From Pseudomonas fragi (GTDB lineage: Bacteria > Pseudomonadota > Gammaproteobacteria > Pseudomonadales > Pseudomonadaceae), in NCBI RefSeq assembly GCF_025426255.1, contig NZ_CP104861.1, forward strand, positions 3,844,001 through 3,908,000: DNA of 64,000 nucleotides. Direction: 5' to 3'. The position numbers and the translations under genes are program-made. The notes under the pieces were generated by a model. The model saw only the letters and a program-made list of their open reading frames with translations, did not search any database and had not been told where the DNA came from. Of the stretch, positions 49,368 through 57,217 are shown one piece after another; within the stretch, counting starts at the first letter, position 1, and each line of letters opens with the position of its first letter.

Positions 49368-50678
49368 ATGTCCAACCCTGTATTGCAACAGGCGCTCAGC
49401 AAGATTCGTTGGCGCATCCTGCCCTTTGTCGCCCTGATGTTCGCCATGGCGATCATCGACCGTTCCAACATCGGCTTTGCCAAGCACGCCCTTCAGGCCG
49501 ACACCGGCCTAAGCAACGCTGCGTTTGCGTTGGGCGCGGGGATTTTCTTTATTGGCTATGCGGTATTTGAAGTACCGAGCAACCTGATGCTGCACAAGGT
49601 CGGCGCGCGAATCTGGCTAAGCCGGATCATGGTCACCTGGGGTCTGGTTTCTGCGGCCATGATGTTTGCCCACGACGAAACCAGCTTCTACGTCCTGCGT
49701 TTTCTGCTCGGTGTAGCCGAAGCCGGGCTGTCGCCGGGCGTGGTGCTGTACCTGACCTACTGGTTCCCGCAGAACCAGCGCGGCTCGGCCTATGGCATTT
49801 ACTACTTCGGCGTACCGGTGTCGTTGATGGTGGGTGGCCCAGTGTCGGGCTGGCTGCTGGAAACGGCCCAGTTCGGCCTTGCGGGCTGGCAATGGATGTT
49901 CGTCACCGAAGGCCTGGCCGCGTCGATCATCGGCGTATTTGCGTTCTTCTACCTGACCGACAAGCCGCGGGATGCCAAGTGGCTGAACACCGAAGAAAAG
50001 GCCGCGATCGAACACGAACTGAACAAAGAGCAACTGCTCAAGGCCAACAAGGGCCCGTCGTCTTGGCGCTCGGCGCTGATCAACCCCAAGGTGCTGTACT
50101 TCACCTTTATCTACTTCACGATTCAGGTCAGCGTGTATGGCGTGCTGTTCTACCTGCCGACCCGGATCGCCGAACTGCTGGGCACTGGCATTGGCCTGAA
50201 AGTCGGCTTGCTGACCGCCATCCCGTGGATTGCTACCGTTATCATGCTGTACGCCGTAACCCGCTACGCCGACCGCAAAGGCCAGCAAACCCGCTTTGCC
50301 GCAGTGATGCTGGCACTGGCCGCGGTGGGCATGGTGGGTTCGACGTTGAGTGGCAGCCTGCCGCTGGTGATCCTGGCGTTCTGCGTCGCGGCAGCCGGGT
50401 TTATCACCGTGCAACCGTTGTTCTGGACCTTACCAGCGCGCTTTTTGGGTGGTGCGGCAGCGGCCAGCGGGATTGCCGTGATTGGTGCGCTGGGCAACCT
50501 CGGTGGGTTCCTCGCGCCGACGGTCAAAACCTGGGCCGAGGGCTACTTCAACAACCCACACGCAGGCATGTACTTTTTGGCCGCGACAGCCTTGCTGGGG
50601 GCGTTGATGCTGGTGCGTTCTGCCAGGGCCGGGCGTGAACCGGGGAAACTTGCCGTCTCGGCACCTGCGTCACACTAA
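49368..50678 (+). CDS. MFS transporter, anion:cation symporter family
   Basis: The 436-residue protein has MFS motifs of the ACS (phthalate/tartrate/hexuronate) family: FAMAIIDRSNIGFAKHAL, FFIGYAVFEVPSNLMLHKVGARIWLSRIMVTWG, and FLLGVAEAGLSPGVVLYLTYWFP. Such proteins usually carry sugar acids. It follows fucP by 37 bases, so the cluster has a sugar importer and a likely sugar-acid importer; fuconate is a reasonable guess. GGAG lies upstream of the ATG. Confidence 0.86.
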   Translation: MSNPVLQQALSKIRWRILPFVALMFAMAIIDRSNIGFAKHALQADTGLSNAAFALGAGIFFIGYAVFEVPSNLMLHKVGARIWLSRIMVTWGLVSAAMMFAHDETSFYVLRFLLGVAEAGLSPGVVLYLTYWFPQNQRGSAYGIYYFGVPVSLMVGGPVSGWLLETAQFGLAGWQWMFVTEGLAASIIGVFAFFYLTDKPRDAKWLNTEEKAAIEHELNKEQLLKANKGPSSWRSALINPKVLYFTFIYFTIQVSVYGVLFYLPTRIAELLGTGIGLKVGLLTAIPWIATVIMLYAVTRYADRKGQQTRFAAVMLALAAVGMVGSTLSGSLPLVILAFCVAAAGFITVQPLFWTLPARFLGGAAAASGIAVIGALGNLGGFLAPTVKTWAEGYFNNPHAGMYFLAATALLGALMLVRSARAGREPGKLAVSAPASH

Positions 50679-50773
50679 CGGGCGCTAGCGGTATTAACAC
50701 GGGCCACAGGTGAGATACATTGGGAAACAGTTGGACGCAAAACAATAGCCCGTAATCTCACAAAGGGTGGCCC

Positions 50774-51025
50774 GTGAATACCAATCAAAAACTGAGAACT
50801 TTCGACCTGATTCGCGAAGCGGTACTGCCCGAGTACCGCGACCGGGTGGACGACTACCTGAGCCTCTACGAGCAGGCCCTGGACAGCGAAAACACCAGCA
50901 CCGCAGAAGTCCACGCCAGCGCCCATCAACTGCGCGGCTACCTGCGCGGCCTGAACACCACCCGGGTGCTGGGCATGGCCGATTGGGAAGAACTTGACCG
51001 GCGGGTTACCGAGTCCTGGTTGTAA
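50774..51025 (+). CDS. Small hypothetical protein
   Basis: The 83-residue protein starts at GTG 50774, with AAAGGGTGG just upstream. It is charged and helical: RTFDLIREAVLPEYRDRVDDYLSLYEQAL, and later LRGYLRGLNTTRVLGMADWEELDRRV. It has no signal peptide or membrane segment. I do not recognise a family. It follows the transporter gene by 95 bases and precedes a REP pair. Confidence 0.6.
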   Translation: MNTNQKLRTFDLIREAVLPEYRDRVDDYLSLYEQALDSENTSTAEVHASAHQLRGYLRGLNTTRVLGMADWEELDRRVTESWL

Positions 51026-51052
51026 CAGGCTGCGAGCCACCGCCAATTATTT

Positions 51053-51137
51053 GTGGGAGCGGGCTTGCTCGCGATGCAGGCACCTCGGTGTTTCAGTTAC
51101 ACCGCAGTGATGCCATCGCGAGCAAGCCCGCTCCCAC
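51053..51137. repeat. REP pair (type A), left of the RAYT gene
   Basis: GTGGGAGCGGGCTTGC at 51053 has its inverted partner ending at 51137. The spacer is aggcacctcggtgtttcag-like, as in other type A pairs. Confidence 0.93.
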
Positions 51138-51264
51138 AGGGTTGCATATATGCAACCGTTCACACAAAAATCGTGCGCCATGACATATACGGTTAAACCA
51201 TGGCCGGTGACCCCTGCCTAGCAGTGACTAGCCTTTGAGGTTTATCAACTCATTGAGCTTTGTC

Positions 51265-51723
51265 ATGCTTTCACCTCCAGCATCCCATCGCCTGCGCCGC
51301 GGCCGCTACAGCGAGCAAAATCGCATCTATCTCTTGACCACCAACACTCTGGATCGCGAACCCATCTTCCTGAACTGGCGTACAGGACGGCATGTTGTCC
51401 AGCAGTTCAGGCAGGCACAAGAACAAGGCTTCGCGGAATCGCTGGCATGGGTGGTGATGCCTGATCACTTTCATTGGCTGCTAAAACTGCAGCATGGCTC
51501 GCTTGATGAGTTGATGTGCCGCACCAAATCGTTGAGCACCCGAACCATCAATCAGGTAACCGGACGCACAGGCAGCCGCTGGCAGCAGGGCTACCATGAC
51601 CATGCTTTACGTCATGACGAAGATCTAAAGCGGGTAGCCCGCTACGTTATCGCCAACCCTTTGCGCGCCGGACTGATCAAACGAATCGGCGATTATCCCT
51701 TGTGGGATGCCCAATGGCTTTGA
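51265..51723 (+). CDS. rayT: REP-associated tyrosine transposase (RAYT)
   Basis: RAYTs are single-copy Y1/HUH transposase relatives thought to spread REP elements. The 152-residue protein begins with the typical SHRLRRGRYSEQNRIYLLTT. It has the HUH motif as H68-F-H70 in VVMPDHFHWLLKL, and the catalytic tyrosine as Y127 in RVARYVIANPLRAGL. I start at ATG 51265; TTG 51235 is possible. Type A REP pairs lie on both sides (51053 and 51747), which is the standard setting for an active RAYT. Confidence 0.9.
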   Translation: MLSPPASHRLRRGRYSEQNRIYLLTTNTLDREPIFLNWRTGRHVVQQFRQAQEQGFAESLAWVVMPDHFHWLLKLQHGSLDELMCRTKSLSTRTINQVTGRTGSRWQQGYHDHALRHDEDLKRVARYVIANPLRAGLIKRIGDYPLWDAQWL

Positions 51724-51746
51724 TCCATCAAACCATCCAGAAACCT

Positions 51747-51831
51747 GTGGGAGCGGGCTTGCTCGCGATGGTATCGACGCGATTGCTCAGATACACCGCG
51801 GCGCCTTCATCGCGAGCAAGCCCGCTCCCAC
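51747..51831. repeat. REP pair (type A), right of the RAYT gene
   Basis: GTGGGAGCGGGCTTGC at 51747 has its inverted partner ending at 51831. It follows the RAYT stop by 23 bases and precedes the end of the MFS gene. Confidence 0.93.
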
Positions 51832-51841
51832 AAAGACTCAA

Positions 51842-53110
51842 TCACGCTGTTGCAAGTGTCGCCAGTGGCGACAACGGCGCCTGTGGCTCCTTGAGCAACG
51901 TAAAGTAAGCCAGGGCCGAGCACGCCGCCACTACCGCGCTGATCACAAATGCAGTGGAGAACGAGCCGCTTTGCTGCACGCTGAAGCCGGTCAGGATCGG
52001 CGCAATCGAGCCTGCAAGATAACCGCCAAAGTTCTGGATCGAACCAAAGGACGCGACCCGCTCCGACGGCACGATGGTGTTGACGATCATCCAGGCCGTA
52101 GCGCTGGAGATGTTGATAAAGAACATGGTCAGGCACAGCAGGATCACACAGGCCACCACATTGGTGGTGAAGGCCACGATCAGGGTAAACAGCGCCCCGC
52201 CGAGCAGGCCCAGTATCACCATCAGTTTGCGGCTGGCCAGTACCCGCATGCCGCGCGCCACCAAGCGGTCGCAGCATTTGCCAGCAACGATAGTGCCCAG
52301 GGCGCCGAACAGGTAAGCCAAAGATACCACCCAGGCGGTGCGATACAGATCCAGGCCATGCTCGCGTTCGAAGTAGCCGGGCAGCCAGGTGAGGTTGAGC
52401 CAGATCATGTAGATCACGCCCATAAACCCGAGAAATGCGCCCCAGGTGTTGCGGTCCTTGAACAACGAGGTCCAACGCACTTTCGGCGCCTTGGCCTGTT
52501 GTACCGGCACCGGTTCTGCACGGCCGGTCTCGGCCATGTACTGCGCTTTACTTTTGTAGAACTTGAACCAGCACACCGCCAGCAGCAGGCCCAGGATGCC
52601 GGTCAGGATAAACATCCCGCGCCAGCCCAGGTGCACCATAAATACCGTCAACAAAGGCGGCGCCAGGCACGGTCCGATGCAGGTCGAGGACCACACCCAG
52701 CCGGTGGCCGTACCCCGCTCTTGTGTATCGAACCACTCCGATAACGCCTTGGCCGCCGAAGGGAACACCGGCGCTTCGCCAATCCCCAGCAACACCCGCA
52801 GTCCGACCAGATGGCCGTAGCTGCTGAACAAACCGAAGGCCGCCTGCGCGACCGACCACACCACCAGCGAACCGCCCAGCGCCAGCTTGCTACCGAGCTT
52901 GTCGATCAATGCGCCGAGGGGGAGTTGCGAAAATGCGTAGGCAATGGAAAAGGCCGAAAGCATCACGCCCATTTGCATCGGGCTGATGGCCAAATCTTTT
53001 TGGATGGTGGTGTTGGCGATGGACAGGGCACTGCGGTCGAGGTAGTTGACCACGCCAATCATAAACAGGAAGAAGATGGTCAGCGTCTTGTAGCTTTTTA
53101 TTGTTTTCAT
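51842..53110 (-). CDS. MFS transporter, sugar-acid type
   Basis: The 422-residue protein is an ACS-family MFS carrier of the hexuronate/galactonate kind: GVVNYLDRSALSIANTTIQKDLAISPMQMGVMLSAFSIAYAFSQLPLGALIDKLGSKLAL, and GIGEAPVFPSAAKALSEWF. It starts at 53110 with AGAGGCGCGC upstream. It lies downstream of the LysR gene on the same strand, with an operator-like palindrome about 95 bases before its start. It probably imports the substrate of the second catabolic cluster. Confidence 0.87.
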   Translation of the reverse strand: MKTIKSYKTLTIFFLFMIGVVNYLDRSALSIANTTIQKDLAISPMQMGVMLSAFSIAYAFSQLPLGALIDKLGSKLALGGSLVVWSVAQAAFGLFSSYGHLVGLRVLLGIGEAPVFPSAAKALSEWFDTQERGTATGWVWSSTCIGPCLAPPLLTVFMVHLGWRGMFILTGILGLLLAVCWFKFYKSKAQYMAETGRAEPVPVQQAKAPKVRWTSLFKDRNTWGAFLGFMGVIYMIWLNLTWLPGYFEREHGLDLYRTAWVVSLAYLFGALGTIVAGKCCDRLVARGMRVLASRKLMVILGLLGGALFTLIVAFTTNVVACVILLCLTMFFINISSATAWMIVNTIVPSERVASFGSIQNFGGYLAGSIAPILTGFSVQQSGSFSTAFVISAVVAACSALAYFTLLKEPQAPLSPLATLATA

Positions 53111-53202
53111 GCGCGCCTCTAGTGAGCGGTTTTTTATCCTGCAAGGACGCCGCTCACTCTAGTTGCCCACGTTCACACTGCCCAATCACAAGATTCCATC
53201 AG

Positions 53203-53223
53203 TTGATAACTCGTCGTTATCAA
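53203..53223. promoter_or_regulatory. LysR-type palindrome between lysR and the MFS gene
   Basis: TTGATAAC (53203-53210) and GTTATCAA (53216-53223) flank five bases; within them lies a symmetric T-N11-A core. It overlaps the lysR stop codon and sits about 95 bases before the MFS start. A weak terminator role is the alternative. Confidence 0.5.
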
Positions 53224-54176
53224 GGCGTCTGGCGGGCACCGCGCAGGGCATCCGGACCACTCAACAGCGCGTCAATAAAGGCTTTCGCAGACCACTGAGG
53301 TACTTCATTGCGCCGGATAATCACCCCGTAATCCGCCAGCACCAGCGGAAATGGCAAGGCCAGACGGGTCAAACGCCCGGCCCGGATTTCCGGCTCCACC
53401 ATCGATTCGGCCAGCATCGCCACCGCTGGGGTGGTTTGCAAAAGTTGCATGGTGGTTTGCAGGGACACGGTTTCCACGGTGTTTTCCGGGGTCTGCATGC
53501 CTGCTTCGACAAAGGCTTTCTCCACCCGCGCGCGCATCGGCGTGCCCGTCGGGTAAATCACCCACGGCCAGCTGCCGAGTTCGGCCAGCGGCACTTCACT
53601 GGCCCCGGCCAGCGGGTGCTGGCTGCCCGTGACCAGGCACAGCGGCTCCGGCGCCAGCGCCTGGAATTCAAACAACTCACGATGGCGGTCGAGGGTAAAC
53701 CGCGCCACCACCAGATCCAGCTCCTTGTGTTCAAGCAGAGTCAGCATGTTGGCACTGGTGCCTTCAAGCACTTGCACAGTGAGTAAGGGCCAGTCCTGCT
53801 TGACCCGCACAATTGCCGCCGGTACTGCCAGGGCTGTCGCCGCATAGATGGTGCCGACCTTCAGCAAGCCATGCCCGCCCTGGCGCAGATGATTGATCTG
53901 GCTGACAAACTGGCCGGTATCGTTCAACGCAATCTGGGCGAACCGGGCCACGTGGCTACCCAGGTCAGTGAGCGTCATGCTGCGCGGCAAACGGGCAAAT
54001 ACATCAAAGCCCAGTTGATGCTCGATTTCGCGCAGCATCTTGCTGACAGCCGGTTGGCTGATGCTCATCTCTTGCGCGGTGGCGTGCATGTTTTGCGTAC
54101 GCGCCAAGGTGTCGATAAGCACCAAATGGCGAAATCGCAGCCAGTTGCACAGCTGGTTAAACCCGACATCCGCCAT
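53220..54176 (-). CDS. LysR-type regulator
   Basis: The 318-residue protein has an N-terminal helix-turn-helix (FRHLVLIDTLARTQNMHATAQEMSISQPAVSKMLREIEHQLGFDVFARLPRSMTLTDLG) and a periplasmic-binding-like effector domain (GLLKVGTIYAATALAVPAAIV, LDLVVARFTLD). The start at 54176 has a near-perfect GGAGGTTATC site, so the 13-codon longer frame is rejected. It is divergent from the second SDR-FAH cluster and upstream of the MFS gene, so it probably controls both. Confidence 0.88.
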   Translation of the reverse strand: MADVGFNQLCNWLRFRHLVLIDTLARTQNMHATAQEMSISQPAVSKMLREIEHQLGFDVFARLPRSMTLTDLGSHVARFAQIALNDTGQFVSQINHLRQGGHGLLKVGTIYAATALAVPAAIVRVKQDWPLLTVQVLEGTSANMLTLLEHKELDLVVARFTLDRHRELFEFQALAPEPLCLVTGSQHPLAGASEVPLAELGSWPWVIYPTGTPMRARVEKAFVEAGMQTPENTVETVSLQTTMQLLQTTPAVAMLAESMVEPEIRAGRLTRLALPFPLVLADYGVIIRRNEVPQWSAKAFIDALLSGPDALRGARQTP

Positions 54177-54217
54177 CCGATAACCTCCGGTTATTAAGAC
54201 CTGAGAATATCTCATTG

Positions 54218-54228
54218 GCGATTATCGC
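54218..54228. promoter_or_regulatory. Palindrome in the lysR-SDR intergenic space
   Basis: GCGATTATCGC is a perfect 11-base palindrome 42 bases upstream of lysR and 54 bases before the SDR. It is well placed for a LysR recognition site controlling the divergent genes. It shares only ATTATC-like DNA with the site at 53203. Confidence 0.4.
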
Positions 54229-54282
54229 AAAGCAATATTAGTGTGCAGTTGTTGCGCCAAATAATAACAACGGACACTTGTC

Positions 54283-55023
54283 ATGAACCTAGCCAACAAA
54301 CGCGTTCTGGTCACCGCGGCGGCGCAAGGCATCGGCCGCGCCTCGGTACTGGCCTTTCGGGATGCAGGCGCTCAGGTCATTGCCACCGACCTGCATATCG
54401 AAACCTTGCACGACATCCCTGGCATTCAAGCCCTGGCTCTGGACGTGACTCAAGCATCCGCCATTGACGCCATCTGCCAGCAGGTGGGGGCTATTGACGT
54501 GCTGTTCAACTGCGCAGGCTACGTGCACAGCGGCGCGCTACTGGAATGCGACGAGCAGGCCTGGCAATTCTCTTTCGACCTTAATGTCACCGCCATGTAC
54601 CGGATGATCCGCGCGTTCCTGCCCGGCATGCTGGATAACGGCGGCGGCTCGATCATCAACATGGCGTCGGTGGCGTCCAGCGTCAAAGGCGTGCCCAACC
54701 GTTTTGCCTACACCGCCAGCAAGGCTGCGGTGATCGGCCTGACCAAATCAGTGGCCGCCGACTATGTGCGCCAGGGCATTCGCTGCAACGCCATTTGCCC
54801 CGGCACCGTGGACTCGCCTTCGCTGCGCCAGCGCATCGCCGAACAGGCCCTTGAACAGGGACGGTCCGAAGCCGAGGTGTATCAGGCCTTCGTAGACCGC
54901 CAACCCATGGGCCGCATCGGCAGCGCTGAAGAAATCGCCCAACTGGCGCTGTACCTCGCCAGCGATGCCAGCAGCTACACCACCGGCACTGTCCAGGTAA
55001 TTGATGGCGGGATGAGTAACTGA
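54283..55023 (+). CDS. SDR, paralogue of ketodeoxyfuconate dehydrogenase
   Basis: The 246-residue short-chain dehydrogenase is the same length as the gene at 42932 and matches it over most of its sequence, for example DLNVTAMYRMIRAFLPGML, NMASVASSVKGVPNRFAY, CNAICPGTVDSPSLRQRI and QPMGRIG-AEEIAQLALYL. It should therefore oxidise a 2-keto-3-deoxy sugar acid at C4. Because the first 75 residues and the C-terminus differ, the substrate may differ too. It heads the second catabolic run. Confidence 0.82.
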   Translation: MNLANKRVLVTAAAQGIGRASVLAFRDAGAQVIATDLHIETLHDIPGIQALALDVTQASAIDAICQQVGAIDVLFNCAGYVHSGALLECDEQAWQFSFDLNVTAMYRMIRAFLPGMLDNGGGSIINMASVASSVKGVPNRFAYTASKAAVIGLTKSVAADYVRQGIRCNAICPGTVDSPSLRQRIAEQALEQGRSEAEVYQAFVDRQPMGRIGSAEEIAQLALYLASDASSYTTGTVQVIDGGMSN

Positions 55024-55027
55024 AACC

Positions 55028-55112
55028 GTGGGAGCGAGCCTGCTCGCGATGCAGGCACCTCGGTGTTTCAGTGACACCGCGGTGATGCAATCGCGAGCAG
55101 GCTCGCTCCCAC
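55028..55112. repeat. REP pair (type A) after the second SDR
   Basis: GTGGGAGCGAGCCTGC at 55028 has its inverted partner ending at 55112. It lies in the same place, between SDR and FAH, as the pair in the fucose operon. Confidence 0.92.
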
Positions 55113-55139
55113 CAAGAACATTTTGATAAAGGAGCTTTT

Positions 55140-55988
55140 ATGAAACTGCTGCGCTACGGCGATAAAGGTCAGGAAAAACCCGGTCTGCTGGATGCTCAAG
55201 GCAATATCCGCGATCTGTCGGCGCACATCGCCGATGTGGCTGGCACGGCCCTTGATGCCACAAGCCTGGACGCACTAAGCAAAATCGACCCCGCCACCCT
55301 GCCGCTAGTCAGCGGTTCGCCACGCATCGGCGCCTGCGTCGGCCAGGTCGGCAAGTTCATCTGCATTGGTCTCAATTACGCCGACCATGCCGCCGAGTCG
55401 GGCCTGGCGGTGCCAGCCGAACCGGTGGTGTTCAGCAAATGGACCAGCGCCATCTGCGGCCCCAACGACAACGTGGAAATCCCCCGTGGTTCGACCAAAA
55501 CCGACTGGGAAGTCGAACTGGGCGTGGTCATCGGCAAGGGCGGACGCAATATCGACGAAAACAACGCTCTGGAGCACGTGGCCGGTTACTGCGTGATCAA
55601 TGACGTGTCCGAGCGCGAATGGCAACTGGAACGTGGCGGTACCTGGGACAAGGGCAAGGGCTTTGACACCTTCGGCCCCATCGGCCCGTGGCTGGTGACT
55701 CGCGATGAGATCGCCGATCCGCACCAGCTCGACCTTTGGCTTGAGGTCGACGGACAGCGCTACCAGAACGGTAATACCCGCACCATGGTGTTCCAGATCC
55801 CGGCCTTGATTGCCTACCTGAGCCGCTGCATGTCGCTGCAACCGGGCGATGTGATTTCCACCGGAACGCCGCCGGGTGTGGGCCTTGGCGTCAAACCGAC
55901 ACCGGTGTACCTGCGCGCAGGCCAGGTCATGCACCTGGGCATCAGCGGCCTTGGCGAACAGCGCCAACTCACCGTTCAAGCCGACTGA
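55140..55988 (+). CDS. FAH-family hydrolase, paralogue of the diketo-fuconate hydrolase
   Basis: The 282-residue FAH-fold protein is nearly superimposable on the gene at 43822: SGSPRIGACVGQVGKFICIGLNYADHAAE, KTDWEVELGVVIGKGGR, VINDVSERE, and GDVISTGTPPGVGLGVKPTPVYL. It should cleave a 2,4-diketo-3-deoxy sugar acid to pyruvate plus a hydroxy acid. AAAGGAG lies upstream of ATG 55140. The acid released depends on the unknown substrate. Confidence 0.84.
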   Translation: MKLLRYGDKGQEKPGLLDAQGNIRDLSAHIADVAGTALDATSLDALSKIDPATLPLVSGSPRIGACVGQVGKFICIGLNYADHAAESGLAVPAEPVVFSKWTSAICGPNDNVEIPRGSTKTDWEVELGVVIGKGGRNIDENNALEHVAGYCVINDVSEREWQLERGGTWDKGKGFDTFGPIGPWLVTRDEIADPHQLDLWLEVDGQRYQNGNTRTMVFQIPALIAYLSRCMSLQPGDVISTGTPPGVGLGVKPTPVYLRAGQVMHLGISGLGEQRQLTVQAD

Positions 55989-56025
55989 TACAACGCTCAA
56001 ACAACTATAAGAAACGGAGCTACAC

Positions 56026-56997
56026 ATGCGAATTCTGATCACTGGCGGCACCGGTTTTATCGGCAAGCAACTGGCCCAGCGCCTGCTCGACCTCAACACC
56101 CTGACCTTTGAAGGCCAAGCGCCTCGGGCCATTGAACGTATCGTGCTGTTTGACACCTTTGCCGGTGAGGATGTGCCGACTGATCCGCGCATCGAACTGG
56201 TAACCGGCGATGTCGCCGACCCCGAAGTCATCGCCCGCGTCACTGATGGCGTGGACCTGGTATGGCACCTGGCGGCGGTGGTCAGCTCAGCTGCCGAGGC
56301 GGATTTCGATCTGGGCATGCAGGTCAACCTGCACGGCCTGATGCTGCTGCTCGAAACCCTGCGCAAACAGGGCAACGCGCCGCGCTTTGTGTACGCCAGC
56401 GGCTTCGCGGTGTTTGGCGGCACATTGCCGGAAGTAGTCGACGACAACACCGTGCTCACCCCGCAATCGTCCTATGGCATGCAAAAAGCCGTGGGTGAAT
56501 TGCTGGTGGCCGACTATGCGCGCAAGGGCTTTGTCGATGGCCGGGTGCTGCGCCTGCCAACTGTGGCGGTGCGCCCCGGCAAGCCGAACAAAGCGGCATC
56601 GACTTTCTTCAGTTCGATCATCCGCGAACCGCTGGTGGGCCTGCCCGCCGTCTGCCCCGTACGCCCGGACACCCGCGTATACCTCACCTCGCCGCGGCGC
56701 ATCATTGAATCGATGCTGCTGGGCATGACTCTGTCACCGCAAACCCTGGGCAACGAACGCATCATCCCGCTGCCGGGCGTCACCACCACCGTCGCCGATA
56801 TGGTGGCGGCGCTGCAACGGGTGGCCGGTGATGAAGTAACCAAACTGATTAACTGGGAGCCGGACGCAACCATCCAGCGCATCGTCGAGAGCTGGCCAAG
56901 CAAGGTAGAAGCGCCGCGTGCACGCGCACTGGGCTTTACCGCCGACGCGGATTTCGACGCCATCGTGCGGGCGCATATTGAGGACACCGCCAACTGA
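56026..56997 (+). CDS. NAD-dependent epimerase/dehydratase family, DenD-like
   Basis: The 323-residue extended SDR has the N-terminal MRILITGGTGFIGKQLA Rossmann loop, HLAAVVSSAAEADFDLGMQVNLHG, YASGFAVFGG, and the YxxxK pair in SSYGMQKAVGE. The sequence resembles DenD, D-erythronate 2-dehydrogenase, and related sugar-acid dehydrogenases more than nucleotide-sugar epimerases. It follows the FAH gene by 37 bases with GGAG upstream. In this setting it probably oxidises or epimerises an aldonic acid. Confidence 0.75.
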   Translation: MRILITGGTGFIGKQLAQRLLDLNTLTFEGQAPRAIERIVLFDTFAGEDVPTDPRIELVTGDVADPEVIARVTDGVDLVWHLAAVVSSAAEADFDLGMQVNLHGLMLLLETLRKQGNAPRFVYASGFAVFGGTLPEVVDDNTVLTPQSSYGMQKAVGELLVADYARKGFVDGRVLRLPTVAVRPGKPNKAASTFFSSIIREPLVGLPAVCPVRPDTRVYLTSPRRIIESMLLGMTLSPQTLGNERIIPLPGVTTTVADMVAALQRVAGDEVTKLINWEPDATIQRIVESWPSKVEAPRARALGFTADADFDAIVRAHIEDTAN

Positions 56998-57010
56998 CAC
57001 AAGGCGCTCC

Positions 57011-57156
57011 GTAGCAGCTGACGAGCGGAGCGAGGCTGCGTCCGGCTGCGAAGCAGTCGTGAAATCAGACCCTGCGGTGTGCCAGTCAAAACCGGCTCCC
57101 AGGGTTTACGACGTCTACGCCGCCGAACGCAGCCTCGCTCCGCTCGTCAGCTGCTA
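57011..57156. repeat. Long inverted repeat (type B REP pair) before the second MFS gene
   Basis: Perfect 30-bp arms (57011-57040 and 57127-57156) start GTAGCAGCTGACGAGC. It lies between the DenD-like gene and the transporter, 61 bases before the latter. Confidence 0.93.
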
Positions 57157-57217
57157 CGAAGGATTCGTTACTCAAGACTCACGTTACTCACAACAATAAA
57201 AAATGAGGTCGTGCCAC

